Origin: Aquificota bacterium
GTDB taxonomy: Bacteria > Thermosulfidibacterota > Thermosulfidibacteria > Thermosulfidibacterales > Thermosulfidibacteraceae
Assembly: GCA_015494645.1 (NCBI GenBank)
Contig: WGAU01000104.1
Span: forward strand, 1 to 29,211
DNA: 29,211 nt
Direction of reading: 5' to 3'
The position numbers and the translations under genes are program-made. Under the pieces are notes generated by a model. The model had not been told where the DNA came from. It searched no databases and saw only the letters and a program-made list of their open reading frames with translations. Every line of letters starts with the position of its first letter. The first letter of the stretch is position 1. Of the stretch, positions 14,679-23,537 are shown one piece after another.

Positions 14679-15347
14679 TCATTTGGAGAGGAAAAGCCTT
14701 ACCCTGTTGCACATACGCTCGGCGTAATTGGCCACATCACCGATTTCAGCGATCACCTTAAGCCAAAGCCAGAGCTCCCCCGGAGTCATCTTCTCCTCGT
14801 TGTTCAACACCAACTTAGTAACCTCCTTCTGAAACTCATCGGCGTGATGCTCCATATCACAAACTGTGTCTATCATGGCTATCACCTTCTTGGCTCCAGG
14901 GCCCTCAAAGGATGTCTCTGCGAGCATGTCCAGTTCTTTAACAACCTCATGTGCCTTGTGGACTACCTCAAGAACCTTGTCCACAAGTTGTAACAACTTC
15001 TCCTTGAACTCTGGATGAACCGTTAGCTCTTTCAGGGTGAGAAGCACCGCCACATCCTCTGCTGCATCGGCAATGGCGTCCTCGTTAGCCAATATTTCCA
15101 GTATGTCCATGCGGGAAACGGGCATGAATATGCTGGTGGGAAGGGAACTTCTTATCCTGTTCTTTATCTGATCGGCTTCATGCTCAAGATGGGAAATCTC
15201 GTCAATAAGCTTTTTCATCCTCTCCCTGTCCCCATCCGCAAAGGCCTCAAACAATGGCTTAAGCTTATCTGCACACTCCACAACCTTATCCATCATGTCC
15301 TGAAGTGGATCAAAAGGAGACTTCCTGAAAATGTCAAAGATTCTCAT
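14679..15347 (-). CDS. DUF47 (PhoU-like) regulator of Pit transport
   Basis: The 222-residue protein is all-helical and belongs to the DUF47/PhoU-like family (TIGR00153 type). Two metal-binding style blocks can be read: ISHLEHEADQIKNRI near residue 50 and VCDMEHHADEFQKEVTK near residue 170, the E-x-x-x-D pattern also seen in PhoU. Proteins of this family are encoded next to Pit transporters and are thought to control them. Here the pit gene lies 27 nt downstream. It begins 1 nt after the metallo-beta-lactamase gene ends, with GGGAGG as the ribosome-binding site. Confidence 0.92.
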   Translation of the reverse strand: MRIFDIFRKSPFDPLQDMMDKVVECADKLKPLFEAFADGDRERMKKLIDEISHLEHEADQIKNRIRSSLPTSIFMPVSRMDILEILANEDAIADAAEDVAVLLTLKELTVHPEFKEKLLQLVDKVLEVVHKAHEVVKELDMLAETSFEGPGAKKVIAMIDTVCDMEHHADEFQKEVTKLVLNNEEKMTPGELWLWLKVIAEIGDVANYAERMCNRVRLFLSK

Positions 15348-15348
15348 A

Positions 15349-16506
15349 TCACCCCTCCCTTTCCTTTTTCATCCTCTCAAGGGCCTCCTTAAACTTACCG
15401 GTAAATTCCTTTCTGAAAGCCTCTATGCCAAGGGCTTCCTCCACCCTGCCCATCATAAACAGGGCCATTCCCTTATAAATGGCAGCTTCTTTGAAGTTGG
15501 GATTCAGCTTCAGGAGCCTATCAAAATACTCAATGGCCTTTTCGTATTTGCCAAGTCCCATCAGAGCCACACCTTTACCCATATTGGCAAAGATATTTCG
15601 GGGATTTTTCTGAAGCATTCTGTTGAAGATGGATATAGCCTCTTCGTACCTTCCCAAATCGTTCAAACACGATGCTTTCAACTGCAGGGCGTAAGGGTTG
15701 TCCCCCTCCTGAAGCTCAACATCGCAGCAGAAAAGGGCCTCTTCCATATAACCTTTCTGGGCAAGGTAAGCCGCCGCCTCTATCCACGGAACAGATTCCC
15801 CCACCATCTTTTTTATCGCCGCAGCGTAGTTACCCCTAAGCACCTCCATGGCCTTGTCCTTAATCGGAGGGCCATGGCCAGGGAAAAGATGCTTGGGCTT
15901 CATGGACATGAGCATCTTTATGGCCATTAAATGGTAGTCGTCTCTGCCACCTGCCACTGGATCCGCCGAAGCAAAGGCATAGGGCAAAACCGTATCCCCA
16001 GAAAAAAGGCTTTTTGTCTCTTCGTGCCAAAAGCACAAGCTATCCATGGTGTGACCTGGGGTGTGAACAACCCTCAACTTGAAGGGAGGAAGCTCAATCT
16101 CATCCTCATGGGACACAAACACAACGGGTATACCCAGTTGTGAAAGCACATTTTTCAGCTCCTCCGGTCCGTCCTGCTGCATGTAAACGGTGATTTTCTT
16201 CTCCTGTTTCACAGAAGGATACCTCAGAAGCTCCATAAGACCTATAACATGCTCGGGATGCCCGTGGGTGATGAGAACCTCTCTTATATCCAAGGGAGAG
16301 GCGTGCTCTCTGAAAAACTGTATAAACGCTGTGTAGTCGTTTCCAGGATCTATAAAACACCACCCCCCCTCATGCTTCAAGGCATATATGTTTGAAGAAA
16401 TATCAAAGCCGGGAAGGAAAAGAAGGTTCCTAAAAAACTGGTTCTCTTCACCAAAGACCTCAGCTATGGACTTCCATCCCGTGTAATCCTGCTGATCCAG
16501 ATTCAT
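15349..16506 (-). CDS. Metallo-beta-lactamase fold hydrolase fused to TPR repeats
   Basis: The first 225 residues are a metallo-beta-lactamase domain. It shows THGHPEHVIGL (His81, His83, Glu85, His86), HTPGHTMDSLCF (likely ligand His148 or His152), FSGDTVLPY (Asp171) and FPGHGPPI (His211). The usual HxHxDH has Glu in place of Asp at residue 85. From about 235 to 370 there are three or four TPR units, such as GRYEEAISIFNRMLQKNPRN and GKYEKAIEYFDRLLKLNPNF. Relatives include glyoxalase II-like thioesterases and persulfide dioxygenases; the substrate is unknown. The TPRs suggest a partner protein. It overlaps ruvC by ATGA and precedes the DUF47-pit pair by 1 nt. No signal peptide is seen. Confidence 0.85.
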   Translation of the reverse strand: MNLDQQDYTGWKSIAEVFGEENQFFRNLLFLPGFDISSNIYALKHEGGWCFIDPGNDYTAFIQFFREHASPLDIREVLITHGHPEHVIGLMELLRYPSVKQEKKITVYMQQDGPEELKNVLSQLGIPVVFVSHEDEIELPPFKLRVVHTPGHTMDSLCFWHEETKSLFSGDTVLPYAFASADPVAGGRDDYHLMAIKMLMSMKPKHLFPGHGPPIKDKAMEVLRGNYAAAIKKMVGESVPWIEAAAYLAQKGYMEEALFCCDVELQEGDNPYALQLKASCLNDLGRYEEAISIFNRMLQKNPRNIFANMGKGVALMGLGKYEKAIEYFDRLLKLNPNFKEAAIYKGMALFMMGRVEEALGIEAFRKEFTGKFKEALERMKKEREG

Positions 16507-16955
16507 CTTCCGGCCTCCACAAGGGAAAGGGCTGTGTAGGCCAAAGCCAAGGCGTCTGCCTCGTGGTGGCTTTCCACCTCTACCCCAAAGATCTTACTCA
16601 CCATGTAAATCACTTGTTCCTTATCCGCACTGCCGTAACCACACACCCACTTCTTGGCCTCTGACGGGTGAATCTCTTTCACATCCAGATGAAACTCACC
16701 TGCCGCTGCAAGAACAGCTCCCCTGGCCTCGGAAAGTTTTACAAGGGAAGGCACACTTTTTCCATAAAACGCCCTCTCAATGGCCAACAGAGAAACCGAA
16801 TGCTTCGCTATAAGGTTCCTTACGAACCGATAGATGGACGAAAGCTTGTCATGGGTCTTCCCCTTGGGCCTGAAAACACCACTTATAACAACCCCGGAAG
16901 GGTTAACAACGGCATAGCCCAAACTGTATCCGGGATCAACTCCAAGGATGTTCAT
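16503..16955 (-). CDS. ruvC: Holliday junction resolvase RuvC
   Basis: RuvC cuts four-way DNA junctions during recombination, normally with the RuvAB motor. Catalytic residues are visible as Asp7 (GVDPGYSLGYAV), Glu60 (AIERAFYGKS) and His130/Asp133 in HHEADALALAY, the last pair matching the His-Asp arrangement of the Thermus enzyme. At 150 residues it is slightly shorter than usual (about 160-175), mostly at the C-terminus. It follows yebC directly (TGATG, one shared base), a very common bacterial order, but ruvA and ruvB are not next to it. Confidence 0.96.
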   Translation of the reverse strand: MNILGVDPGYSLGYAVVNPSGVVISGVFRPKGKTHDKLSSIYRFVRNLIAKHSVSLLAIERAFYGKSVPSLVKLSEARGAVLAAAGEFHLDVKEIHPSEAKKWVCGYGSADKEQVIYMVSKIFGVEVESHHEADALALAYTALSLVEAGR

Positions 16956-17695
16956 CAGGATATGCTCGCCAGCACTTCCTCGGGAACATCAAAGTTAGCG
17001 TAAACATTTTGCACATCGTCATGATCCTCTAAAGCATCAAGCAACTTTATAAGCTTTTCAGCCTTTTCCCCCTCCACCCTCACGGTACTCTGAGGAATGT
17101 ATGTTAACCTTGCACTTTCAACTTTTATACCCTTTGCCTCAATGGCTTCCCTTACCCGATCCAAGTCTTCCACAGCGGTAATCACACTGAACAGCCCTTC
17201 TTCCTGAGAAACATCCTCTGCACCGGCCTCTATAGCTACCTCCATCAGTAGATCCTCATCCACATCCTTAACGGTTATAACCCCCTTCCTTTCAAACATC
17301 CAAGCCACACATCCAGCCTCGCCAAGATTCCCACCGTGTTTTGAAAAGATGGTTCTGATCTCCGACACTGTTCTGTTCCTGTTGTCCGTTATGGCTTCCA
17401 CAAGGATAGCCACTCCCCCCGGTCCGTATCCCTCGTACACCACTTCCTCGTAGGATACCCCTTCAAGCTCTCCAGTTCCCCTTTTAATAGCCCTCTCTAT
17501 ATTCTCCTTAGGCATATTCACCGACTTGGCCTTCTGTATAGCCCTTCTAAGACGCGGATTCTTATCCGGATCCCCTCCGCCAAGGCGTGCGGCAACGATG
17601 ATCTCTCTGGTCACCTTGGTAAAGATCTTTCCTCTCTTGGCATCCTCTCTCGCCTTTTTATGCTTTATGTTTGCCCATTTGGAATGGCCAGCCAC
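16955..17695 (-). CDS. yebC: YebC/PmpR family protein
   Basis: The 246 residues match the family over full length: AGHSKWANIKHKKAREDAKRG at the start, then NPRLRRAIQKAKSVNMPKENI and the acidic block GYGPGGVAILVEAITDNRNRT. Long described as DNA-binding regulators, members of this family have more recently been linked to helping ribosomes through difficult stretches. The start is GTG at 17695, six bases after GGAGG, and gives the conserved MAGHSKW. The yebC-ruvC pair is conserved widely. Nothing unusual is seen. Confidence 0.97.
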   Translation of the reverse strand: MAGHSKWANIKHKKAREDAKRGKIFTKVTREIIVAARLGGGDPDKNPRLRRAIQKAKSVNMPKENIERAIKRGTGELEGVSYEEVVYEGYGPGGVAILVEAITDNRNRTVSEIRTIFSKHGGNLGEAGCVAWMFERKGVITVKDVDEDLLMEVAIEAGAEDVSQEEGLFSVITAVEDLDRVREAIEAKGIKVESARLTYIPQSTVRVEGEKAEKLIKLLDALEDHDDVQNVYANFDVPEEVLASIS

Positions 17696-17712
17696 AGGCC
17701 ACCTCCCAAGCC

Positions 17713-18909
17713 TCAGCTTTTAGAAACCAGTATAAGAGAAACCTCAAGATTACCATTATAGGCGGGCAGATCTTTGTCAAGATTCAGCCCGTGTTTATCG
17801 GCAATTTCTTTCACCTTTGCCGGTTCAGGATGTATAAGGGACAGCCGACGAGCCTTACTCCCGGCAAAGGTTCTCATCAACACCTCCAGGGATCTTTCTG
17901 CCTTATAAGGATTAGCAAGGCGCAAGCCGTAAGGAGGATTGGTAACAACAACATCAGCCTCTTTAGCAAAGGAAGACTCTTTTACATCGGCAAGCTCAAA
18001 ACGGATCTTGTCCTCAACCATAGCCCTACTGGCGTTTTTCTTTGCACCCTCAAGTGCCTTGACGGATCTATCAGAGGCAAGTGCCTTAACCTCCGCCTGC
18101 CAGGCTACACTAAAGTCTACCTCGGCAACTACCTCTTCCCAAAGCTCCCTATCAAAGACAGAAGTCCTCAAAAACAAGTAATCATTCTTTCTCAAATAGC
18201 CAGGAGGCACACCTATGCACCTGTGAACAAACTCTATAGGTATGGTTCCCCCACCACACATAGGGTCCCATAGCACATCTTCAGAAGAAACCCCAGAAAT
18301 TGCAATAAGGGCGTTGGCCAAGGTGCCCTTCAACCCAGCCCTATGGGAGTAAACCCTCCATCCCCTCCTATGCATCCCCTCAAGTCCCACAAGCTCTACC
18401 CCTAAAAGAAACACATTGTTAACCACATCCGCTATCACCAAAAGATCCGGATCGCTCAAATTCACGCGAGGGCAAAAGCCTTTTCTTATCCTTGCCCCAT
18501 CAATAACACCCGCACCCACGTAGGATGCTACTTCCTGAGAAGAAAAAGGGTGTTTCCCCTTCCTAACGCTCCTTACACCAAAGGAAACAGAAGGGATAAG
18601 GAAGTCAACCACGGGACCTTTCCTTGCCACCCAGTAGAATAGATCAAGGGCCGATCTTTCAACAGAAAATTCCACCACATCAAGTAACAAAGCACATTTG
18701 TGGTAAAAGGGATTGGAGTAAAGCTCCTCCAAGAGCTCCTTGGCAGAAGAACACTCAAACAGAACTCTGCCCTGAAAGGAAAAGGGGAAAGGAGTAACCT
18801 CTCCCTTCCCCCTCAAGCTGTCCGCCAGAATATCCTCTAGTCCTCTTTCCGTGGTGAATACAAATTTCAGACTATGACCTCTTTCATCCTGTTGATAACC
18901 ACATACCAC
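17713..18909 (-). CDS. THUMP-domain RNA guanine-N2 methyltransferase (TrmN/RlmL-like)
   Basis: An N-terminal THUMP-type RNA-binding region (about residues 15-165) is followed by a Rossmann-fold methyltransferase with DPMCGGGTIPIE near residue 225 as the SAM-binding block and VTNPPYGLRLA near residue 320 as the NPPY catalytic motif of N2-guanine methyltransferases. Relatives modify G6 of tRNA (TrmN/Trm14) or 23S rRNA (RlmL); at about 390 residues without a second methyltransferase it fits the former better, but this is not decisive. The start is uncertain. GTG at 18909 overlaps the dehydrogenase gene by 43 nt, whereas homology seems to begin at KFVFTTERGLEDIL, just after an in-frame CTG (18870-18868) preceded by AGAGGT. 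Confidence 0.85.
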   Translation of the reverse strand: MVCGYQQDERGHSLKFVFTTERGLEDILADSLRGKGEVTPFPFSFQGRVLFECSSAKELLEELYSNPFYHKCALLLDVVEFSVERSALDLFYWVARKGPVVDFLIPSVSFGVRSVRKGKHPFSSQEVASYVGAGVIDGARIRKGFCPRVNLSDPDLLVIADVVNNVFLLGVELVGLEGMHRRGWRVYSHRAGLKGTLANALIAISGVSSEDVLWDPMCGGGTIPIEFVHRCIGVPPGYLRKNDYLFLRTSVFDRELWEEVVAEVDFSVAWQAEVKALASDRSVKALEGAKKNASRAMVEDKIRFELADVKESSFAKEADVVVTNPPYGLRLANPYKAERSLEVLMRTFAGSKARRLSLIHPEPAKVKEIADKHGLNLDKDLPAYNGNLEVSLILVSKS

Positions 18910-21900
18910 ACTGCAAGGCCCGTTGCCCTGCTATCCATAGCCTCTTTAATAAGCTGTTCCACGGACCTCCACGCTCCCATCTCCTTGGACATAAATAAAT
19001 CCATATCGTGCTGCCTGTTCCTCATGAAGGAGACAAACCTTTTCACAAGCTTTCTGCGAATGAAATACAACTCCCTGTGCAGGTGGTTGTATGCCAGATG
19101 ATCCCACTCCGTTTCCTTCTTATCCCTCAATAAAGCGTTTTCTATATCGTTTATCAGGAACCTGTTGGATATGCTGTAGTATATACCTGCAAGTAGCACT
19201 GAATCCATATCCAGTGTTTCAGCCAATGTGATAATGTCCAAAGAGTTGGAAAGGAAGGGCATCATGGCAATGTCCCTGGCAAGGTCCTTGGGCATTCCTG
19301 CATCGGTGTAGAAGTTGATCCTCTCCATTAGCACGTTCTTGTCGTTGGAAGAAAGTATGGTGGGTAACGTGCCCTTTAGTCTTTCAATCTCCCTCCTGTA
19401 TTTGTCCACCACAGGGGTAAGGGGCAACCAGTCACCGATGAAGAAGTGGCTCCACTTAACCAGCTCCTCAATAGTACTTTCAACATCTAAAAGGGCCTTG
19501 TACTGAACATCGGCAGGCACCTTAAAGTCAAGCTCAAAGATTCTGTTACGCACTCTTCTCCCGTCCATAACCCCGTCCATCATGATATAGGAAGCGGTGG
19601 TCTCCTCAACCCCAGCTCCGTTTTCTCTTTCGGTCTTGTGGTAGAAGGAGATACCTGCCTGATCCACTATGGCGTTCACCGTGCAGGTGAGAATGATCTC
19701 ATCCTTTAGAGGATGCTTGGTGATGTACTCCGCGAACCTCTCCCTCACCGTTTCAGGGAAGTAATCGTAGAGGAAGCCCTCCATGTATTCCGCTTTTAGC
19801 AGAGAAGATCCCTTCATCTTCTCCTTCACCCAGCGTTTCTGGAAGCCTATGAGAAGGGAAAGTTCGGGACGCAACAGACCCATACCTTTTTCCTTTCTGA
19901 GGGCAAGCTCTTTCTTGGATGGCAGAAAGACCTCCTTGGGATCTATCATTCCATCGTCTATAAGCTTTCCAATGGTATAAACGAAGGGAGTTATATCCCT
20001 CTTACTTCTCAAAACATCCAAGCTTATTGCCAAGCTCTGGGTGTAATTGTTCCTCATTACGCTCTTCAACACCTCATCAGCTATGTCAAAGATGAGCTTG
20101 TTCCTCTCCTCAAGGGTAAGCTTGCCATCCTTTATGGGATGGGAAAGGAGTATCTTAAGATTAACCTCGTGATCTGATGTATCCACACCCCCTGAGTTGT
20201 CCAAAGCGTCCATGTTAATCCTGCCACCGTTCAGGGCATACTCCACCCTCGCTTTCTGGGTAAAACCAAGGTTACCACCTTCACCAACCACCTTAACTCT
20301 TAGTTCGTTGGCATTAACCCTCACATTGTCGTTGGGTGGATCGCCCACTTCCTCGTGGGTTTCATAAGAAGCTTTCACATAGGTGCCTATGCCGCCGTTC
20401 CAGAGAAGATCCACCGGTGCCTTCAGTATAATCTTTATAAGTTCTTCTCCAGAAACCTCCTCCTTGTCAGTGCCCAAGGCTCTCCTCGCCTCAGGGGAAA
20501 GCTTGATGCTTTTGGCATCCCTTCTGTAAACACCACCTCCTCTGCTTATAAGCTTAGGATTGTAGTGATCCCAGTCCTTTACCTCTCTGAATAGTCTCAA
20601 ACGCTCCTGATAGGACGTCTCAGGGTCAGGATCGGGGTCAACGAAAATAACCCTGTGGTTGAAGGCAGCTATAAGCTTTATGGTCTTGGAAAGGAGCATG
20701 CCGTTCCCAAACACATCGCCGGACATATCCCCTATGCCCACCACAGTGATAACATCCTGCTCCGGATCTATGCCCATCTCCATAAAGTGACGCCTCACAC
20801 ATACCCACGCTCCTTTGGCGGTAACTCCCATCTTTTTGTGATCGTAACCAGTGGAACCTCCCGATGCGAAGGCATCGTCCAGCCAAAAGTTATACTCCTT
20901 GGCTATGGCGTTTGCCACATCGGAAAGCTTTGCCGTTCCTTTATCCGCCGCCACCACAAGGTAGGGATCGTCATCATCGTAGCGGACCACCTGAGGGGGA
21001 TGGACCACCTTGCCATCAACTATGTTATCGGTAACATCCAACAATCCTCTGATGAGAAAGGTGTACTTGGTCTTTACCAGTTCCTCCAGATCAGTCCGAT
21101 CTTTGGGCTGGTAGTATCTCATCTTTATGATGAAGCCACCTTTGGCGCCTGTGGGCACGATGATGGAGTTCTTCACCATCTGGGTCTTCATCAGGCCCAA
21201 GATTTCCGTTCTGAAATCATCGGGCCTGTCGCTCCAGCGTATGCCACCCCTGGCGATCTTGCCGCCTCTAAGGTGCACGCCCTCCATACCGTACTCGTGC
21301 ACATAGATCTCGTACATAGGCCTTGGAAGAGGCATCTCAAGAATCTTGGAACAGTCTATCTTGATGGACACGTAATGAGACACCTTGTCTTCCCTATAGA
21401 AGTTGGTCCTTATGGTGCTTTGTATGGCGTTGAAGTAGGCTCTGAACACCTTATCTTCGGCTATGCTGGAGACCTCATTCAGTCCCCGGAAAAATTCTTC
21501 CTCAAGGGCAGCAAGCTTTTCCTTTCTCTCCTCCATGGACATGTTGTAGGATGGGTTGAATTTGGTATCAAAGTACTCCCAGAGAAGCTGGGTAAGTTTA
21601 GGATAGTTTCTAAAGGCCGCATAAGACGTAGAGAAGGCTATGGAAGGAACGATCTGCCTTATGTAGTTCCTGTAGGTTCGGAGCATATCGGCAGCCTTCC
21701 AAGTAAACCCGGCTATAAGCACAAGGTTATTCAGAGGATCGGACTCCACCTTCTTCTCTATAACTGCAGATATGGCTTCTGCCAGTCTGTCAAAAGAGTC
21801 TTCAGGGATTTTCTCATCCTTTTTGGTAAGCACCCTGTAGCTGTGAATGTAAACATGATCGCCCGTGGGAAGAACAAGGCGATAGGGCTTCTCATCCCAT

Positions 21901-23501
21901 ATGGTCAGGTAAAAGTTTTCCAGAACGGGGACCGCATCGGAAAGCTTCCACTCAAAGAGGCTGTAGATCTTCACCAAGTTGAACTCTCTGTCATCGTCTA
22001 TAAGGACCTTGAACGGTTTCTCTTCACTCAGATCCTGCATGTGCAAGACATCAACCACCGCTTCCTTGGGAGAGACCGAAGCTTTGTAGTCATCGGGGAA
22101 GGCTGGGGCAAACCTGAAAAAGACTGTCTCCCAATCCCTCTTCAGACTCTTCTTAAGCTCTTCCCTAAACAGATCTTCCCACTCAGCAGTAATACCCTCT
22201 ATCTCATTACGAAGTTCCTTCTCACTTACATCCACCTCAGCCTTGGGGGTTAGGAAGAAGTATATAAGCGCTATAGCACCCTCGTATATGGAGAATCTCA
22301 TATCCGCATAATCACATTTGAAACGGTCCATAAGGTAGGCCTTTATCCTGTCGGCGGTGTTCATAGAAAACCTGCTTTCGGGAATGATTACCAAGGTTGA
22401 CATCATCCCCTTGCCTTTCTTACGCAAAATGACTTCGGTAGTAGGCTCTCCCCCCATGCTAAATATGGAATCCACCACCTCCTTGATCTCGTCCACCGAA
22501 GAGGTGAAAAGCTCCTCTATGGGAATAGCGTTGAAGATCTCAACCACCTTCTTGTACTCGTGGCTTCCCAGTACAGCCTTTCTTCTTGCCAATATCTCAG
22601 AAAGCTTCCTCCTGAGTATAGGTACCTCACTGCCCTTGGTGCTAACCGCCTTTTTGGCCCACAACCCTATCCAGATGCGCCAACCCACGAAACCGCCATC
22701 TTCTGCCACAAGCCTGCAAGCTATGAGGTCAATCTTACCGGGCCTATGGATGAAGGAATCACTGGAAAGCTTTTCCACTATGATAACATCCTCCTTGGAA
22801 GAAAGCATGGACCCTATCTCATTCAGATCCACCAGGAAGGCTCCCTCAAACTCTTTACGCAAGATTCCCTTTGATTCCTTAAAGTTGAAAGAACCATCCC
22901 CAAAAATCTCCCCGTATGCAAAGAACACAAAGTTATCGTCCAGCATCCACTCCAAGAAATCCACTATCTCTTGGCCGTCTTCTTTGGAAATCCGTCCCAT
23001 CTCCATAAGGAAGTCCATATCGTTTATAGCATCTCTGGTCTTCCTCTTCATGCGGAGGAAATCGGCCACCATAGCCTTGACCATGGGAAGAACAGTGGAA
23101 ATGATAGCCACTACTCTCCTGATATCCTCCTTGGGAGTTTCAGGGTAAAGCTCCACAAAGACCAGTAACTCTCTCTCACCTTTATCAAAAGCTTTTATCT
23201 TCCCTCTGGAATCCCTTTGGACAGAAAGACTCGGATGCACCACCGCCCTGTAGGGTATTCCCTCCCTTTTGAGGATCAGCTCCACCGTGTCTATAATGAA
23301 AGGCTGTTCCTTGATGGCTACGAAAATGGCAGTCAGTCCGTCCTCCTCTACAAGCTCTATCTTGGGATCCCCTTTGAGCTCTGAAAACAGCTTCCAAGCA
23401 CAATCAATGCGCTTTTCAAAAGACTTCTTGTCAAAAGCTGCAAGATAGCTTTTGGGAGAGCTATACAAAAAGACCTCGGAAAACCTCTTCTTCAAATCCA
23501 T
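18867..23501 (-). CDS. gdhB: Large NAD-specific glutamate dehydrogenase (GDH-180 type)
   Basis: This 1544-residue enzyme belongs to the very large bacterial NAD-glutamate dehydrogenases (Bac_GDH), which deaminate glutamate to 2-oxoglutarate. The catalytic core shows RGGKIARGGIRWSDRPDDFR followed by PTGAKGGFIIK near residue 783 with the active-site Lys, then the NAD-binding block VVGIGDMSGDVFGNGMLLS, NGGIGTYVKA and VVGEGGNLGFTQ. The first 700 or so residues are the regulatory ACT-like region, and the last 400 are helical. It is a little shorter than well-known members (about 1600 or more). ATG with GGAGG seven bases upstream. It follows rnpB by only 36 nt with no visible terminator or promoter. 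The gene symbol is by analogy. Confidence 0.95.
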   Translation of the reverse strand: MDLKKRFSEVFLYSSPKSYLAAFDKKSFEKRIDCAWKLFSELKGDPKIELVEEDGLTAIFVAIKEQPFIIDTVELILKREGIPYRAVVHPSLSVQRDSRGKIKAFDKGERELLVFVELYPETPKEDIRRVVAIISTVLPMVKAMVADFLRMKRKTRDAINDMDFLMEMGRISKEDGQEIVDFLEWMLDDNFVFFAYGEIFGDGSFNFKESKGILRKEFEGAFLVDLNEIGSMLSSKEDVIIVEKLSSDSFIHRPGKIDLIACRLVAEDGGFVGWRIWIGLWAKKAVSTKGSEVPILRRKLSEILARRKAVLGSHEYKKVVEIFNAIPIEELFTSSVDEIKEVVDSIFSMGGEPTTEVILRKKGKGMMSTLVIIPESRFSMNTADRIKAYLMDRFKCDYADMRFSIYEGAIALIYFFLTPKAEVDVSEKELRNEIEGITAEWEDLFREELKKSLKRDWETVFFRFAPAFPDDYKASVSPKEAVVDVLHMQDLSEEKPFKVLIDDDREFNLVKIYSLFEWKLSDAVPVLENFYLTIWDEKPYRLVLPTGDHVYIHSYRVLTKKDEKIPEDSFDRLAEAISAVIEKKVESDPLNNLVLIAGFTWKAADMLRTYRNYIRQIVPSIAFSTSYAAFRNYPKLTQLLWEYFDTKFNPSYNMSMEERKEKLAALEEEFFRGLNEVSSIAEDKVFRAYFNAIQSTIRTNFYREDKVSHYVSIKIDCSKILEMPLPRPMYEIYVHEYGMEGVHLRGGKIARGGIRWSDRPDDFRTEILGLMKTQMVKNSIIVPTGAKGGFIIKMRYYQPKDRTDLEELVKTKYTFLIRGLLDVTDNIVDGKVVHPPQVVRYDDDDPYLVVAADKGTAKLSDVANAIAKEYNFWLDDAFASGGSTGYDHKKMGVTAKGAWVCVRRHFMEMGIDPEQDVITVVGIGDMSGDVFGNGMLLSKTIKLIAAFNHRVIFVDPDPDPETSYQERLRLFREVKDWDHYNPKLISRGGGVYRRDAKSIKLSPEARRALGTDKEEVSGEELIKIILKAPVDLLWNGGIGTYVKASYETHEEVGDPPNDNVRVNANELRVKVVGEGGNLGFTQKARVEYALNGGRINMDALDNSGGVDTSDHEVNLKILLSHPIKDGKLTLEERNKLIFDIADEVLKSVMRNNYTQSLAISLDVLRSKRDITPFVYTIGKLIDDGMIDPKEVFLPSKKELALRKEKGMGLLRPELSLLIGFQKRWVKEKMKGSSLLKAEYMEGFLYDYFPETVRERFAEYITKHPLKDEIILTCTVNAIVDQAGISFYHKTERENGAGVEETTASYIMMDGVMDGRRVRNRIFELDFKVPADVQYKALLDVESTIEELVKWSHFFIGDWLPLTPVVDKYRREIERLKGTLPTILSSNDKNVLMERINFYTDAGMPKDLARDIAMMPFLSNSLDIITLAETLDMDSVLLAGIYYSISNRFLINDIENALLRDKKETEWDHLAYNHLHRELYFIRRKLVKRFVSFMRNRQHDMDLFMSKEMGAWRSVEQLIKEAMDSRATGLAVWYVVINRMKEVIV

Positions 23502-23537
23502 GACAACACCTCCAAATATATTGCAGGCGGTCCGAAA

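Noticed and set aside
20655..22253. Long plus-strand open frame of 532 codons opposite the glutamate dehydrogenase gene
   Set aside because: It is antisense to the conserved core of the dehydrogenase, has no good ribosome-binding site, and its product looks like no family and has an odd His/Gly-rich composition.
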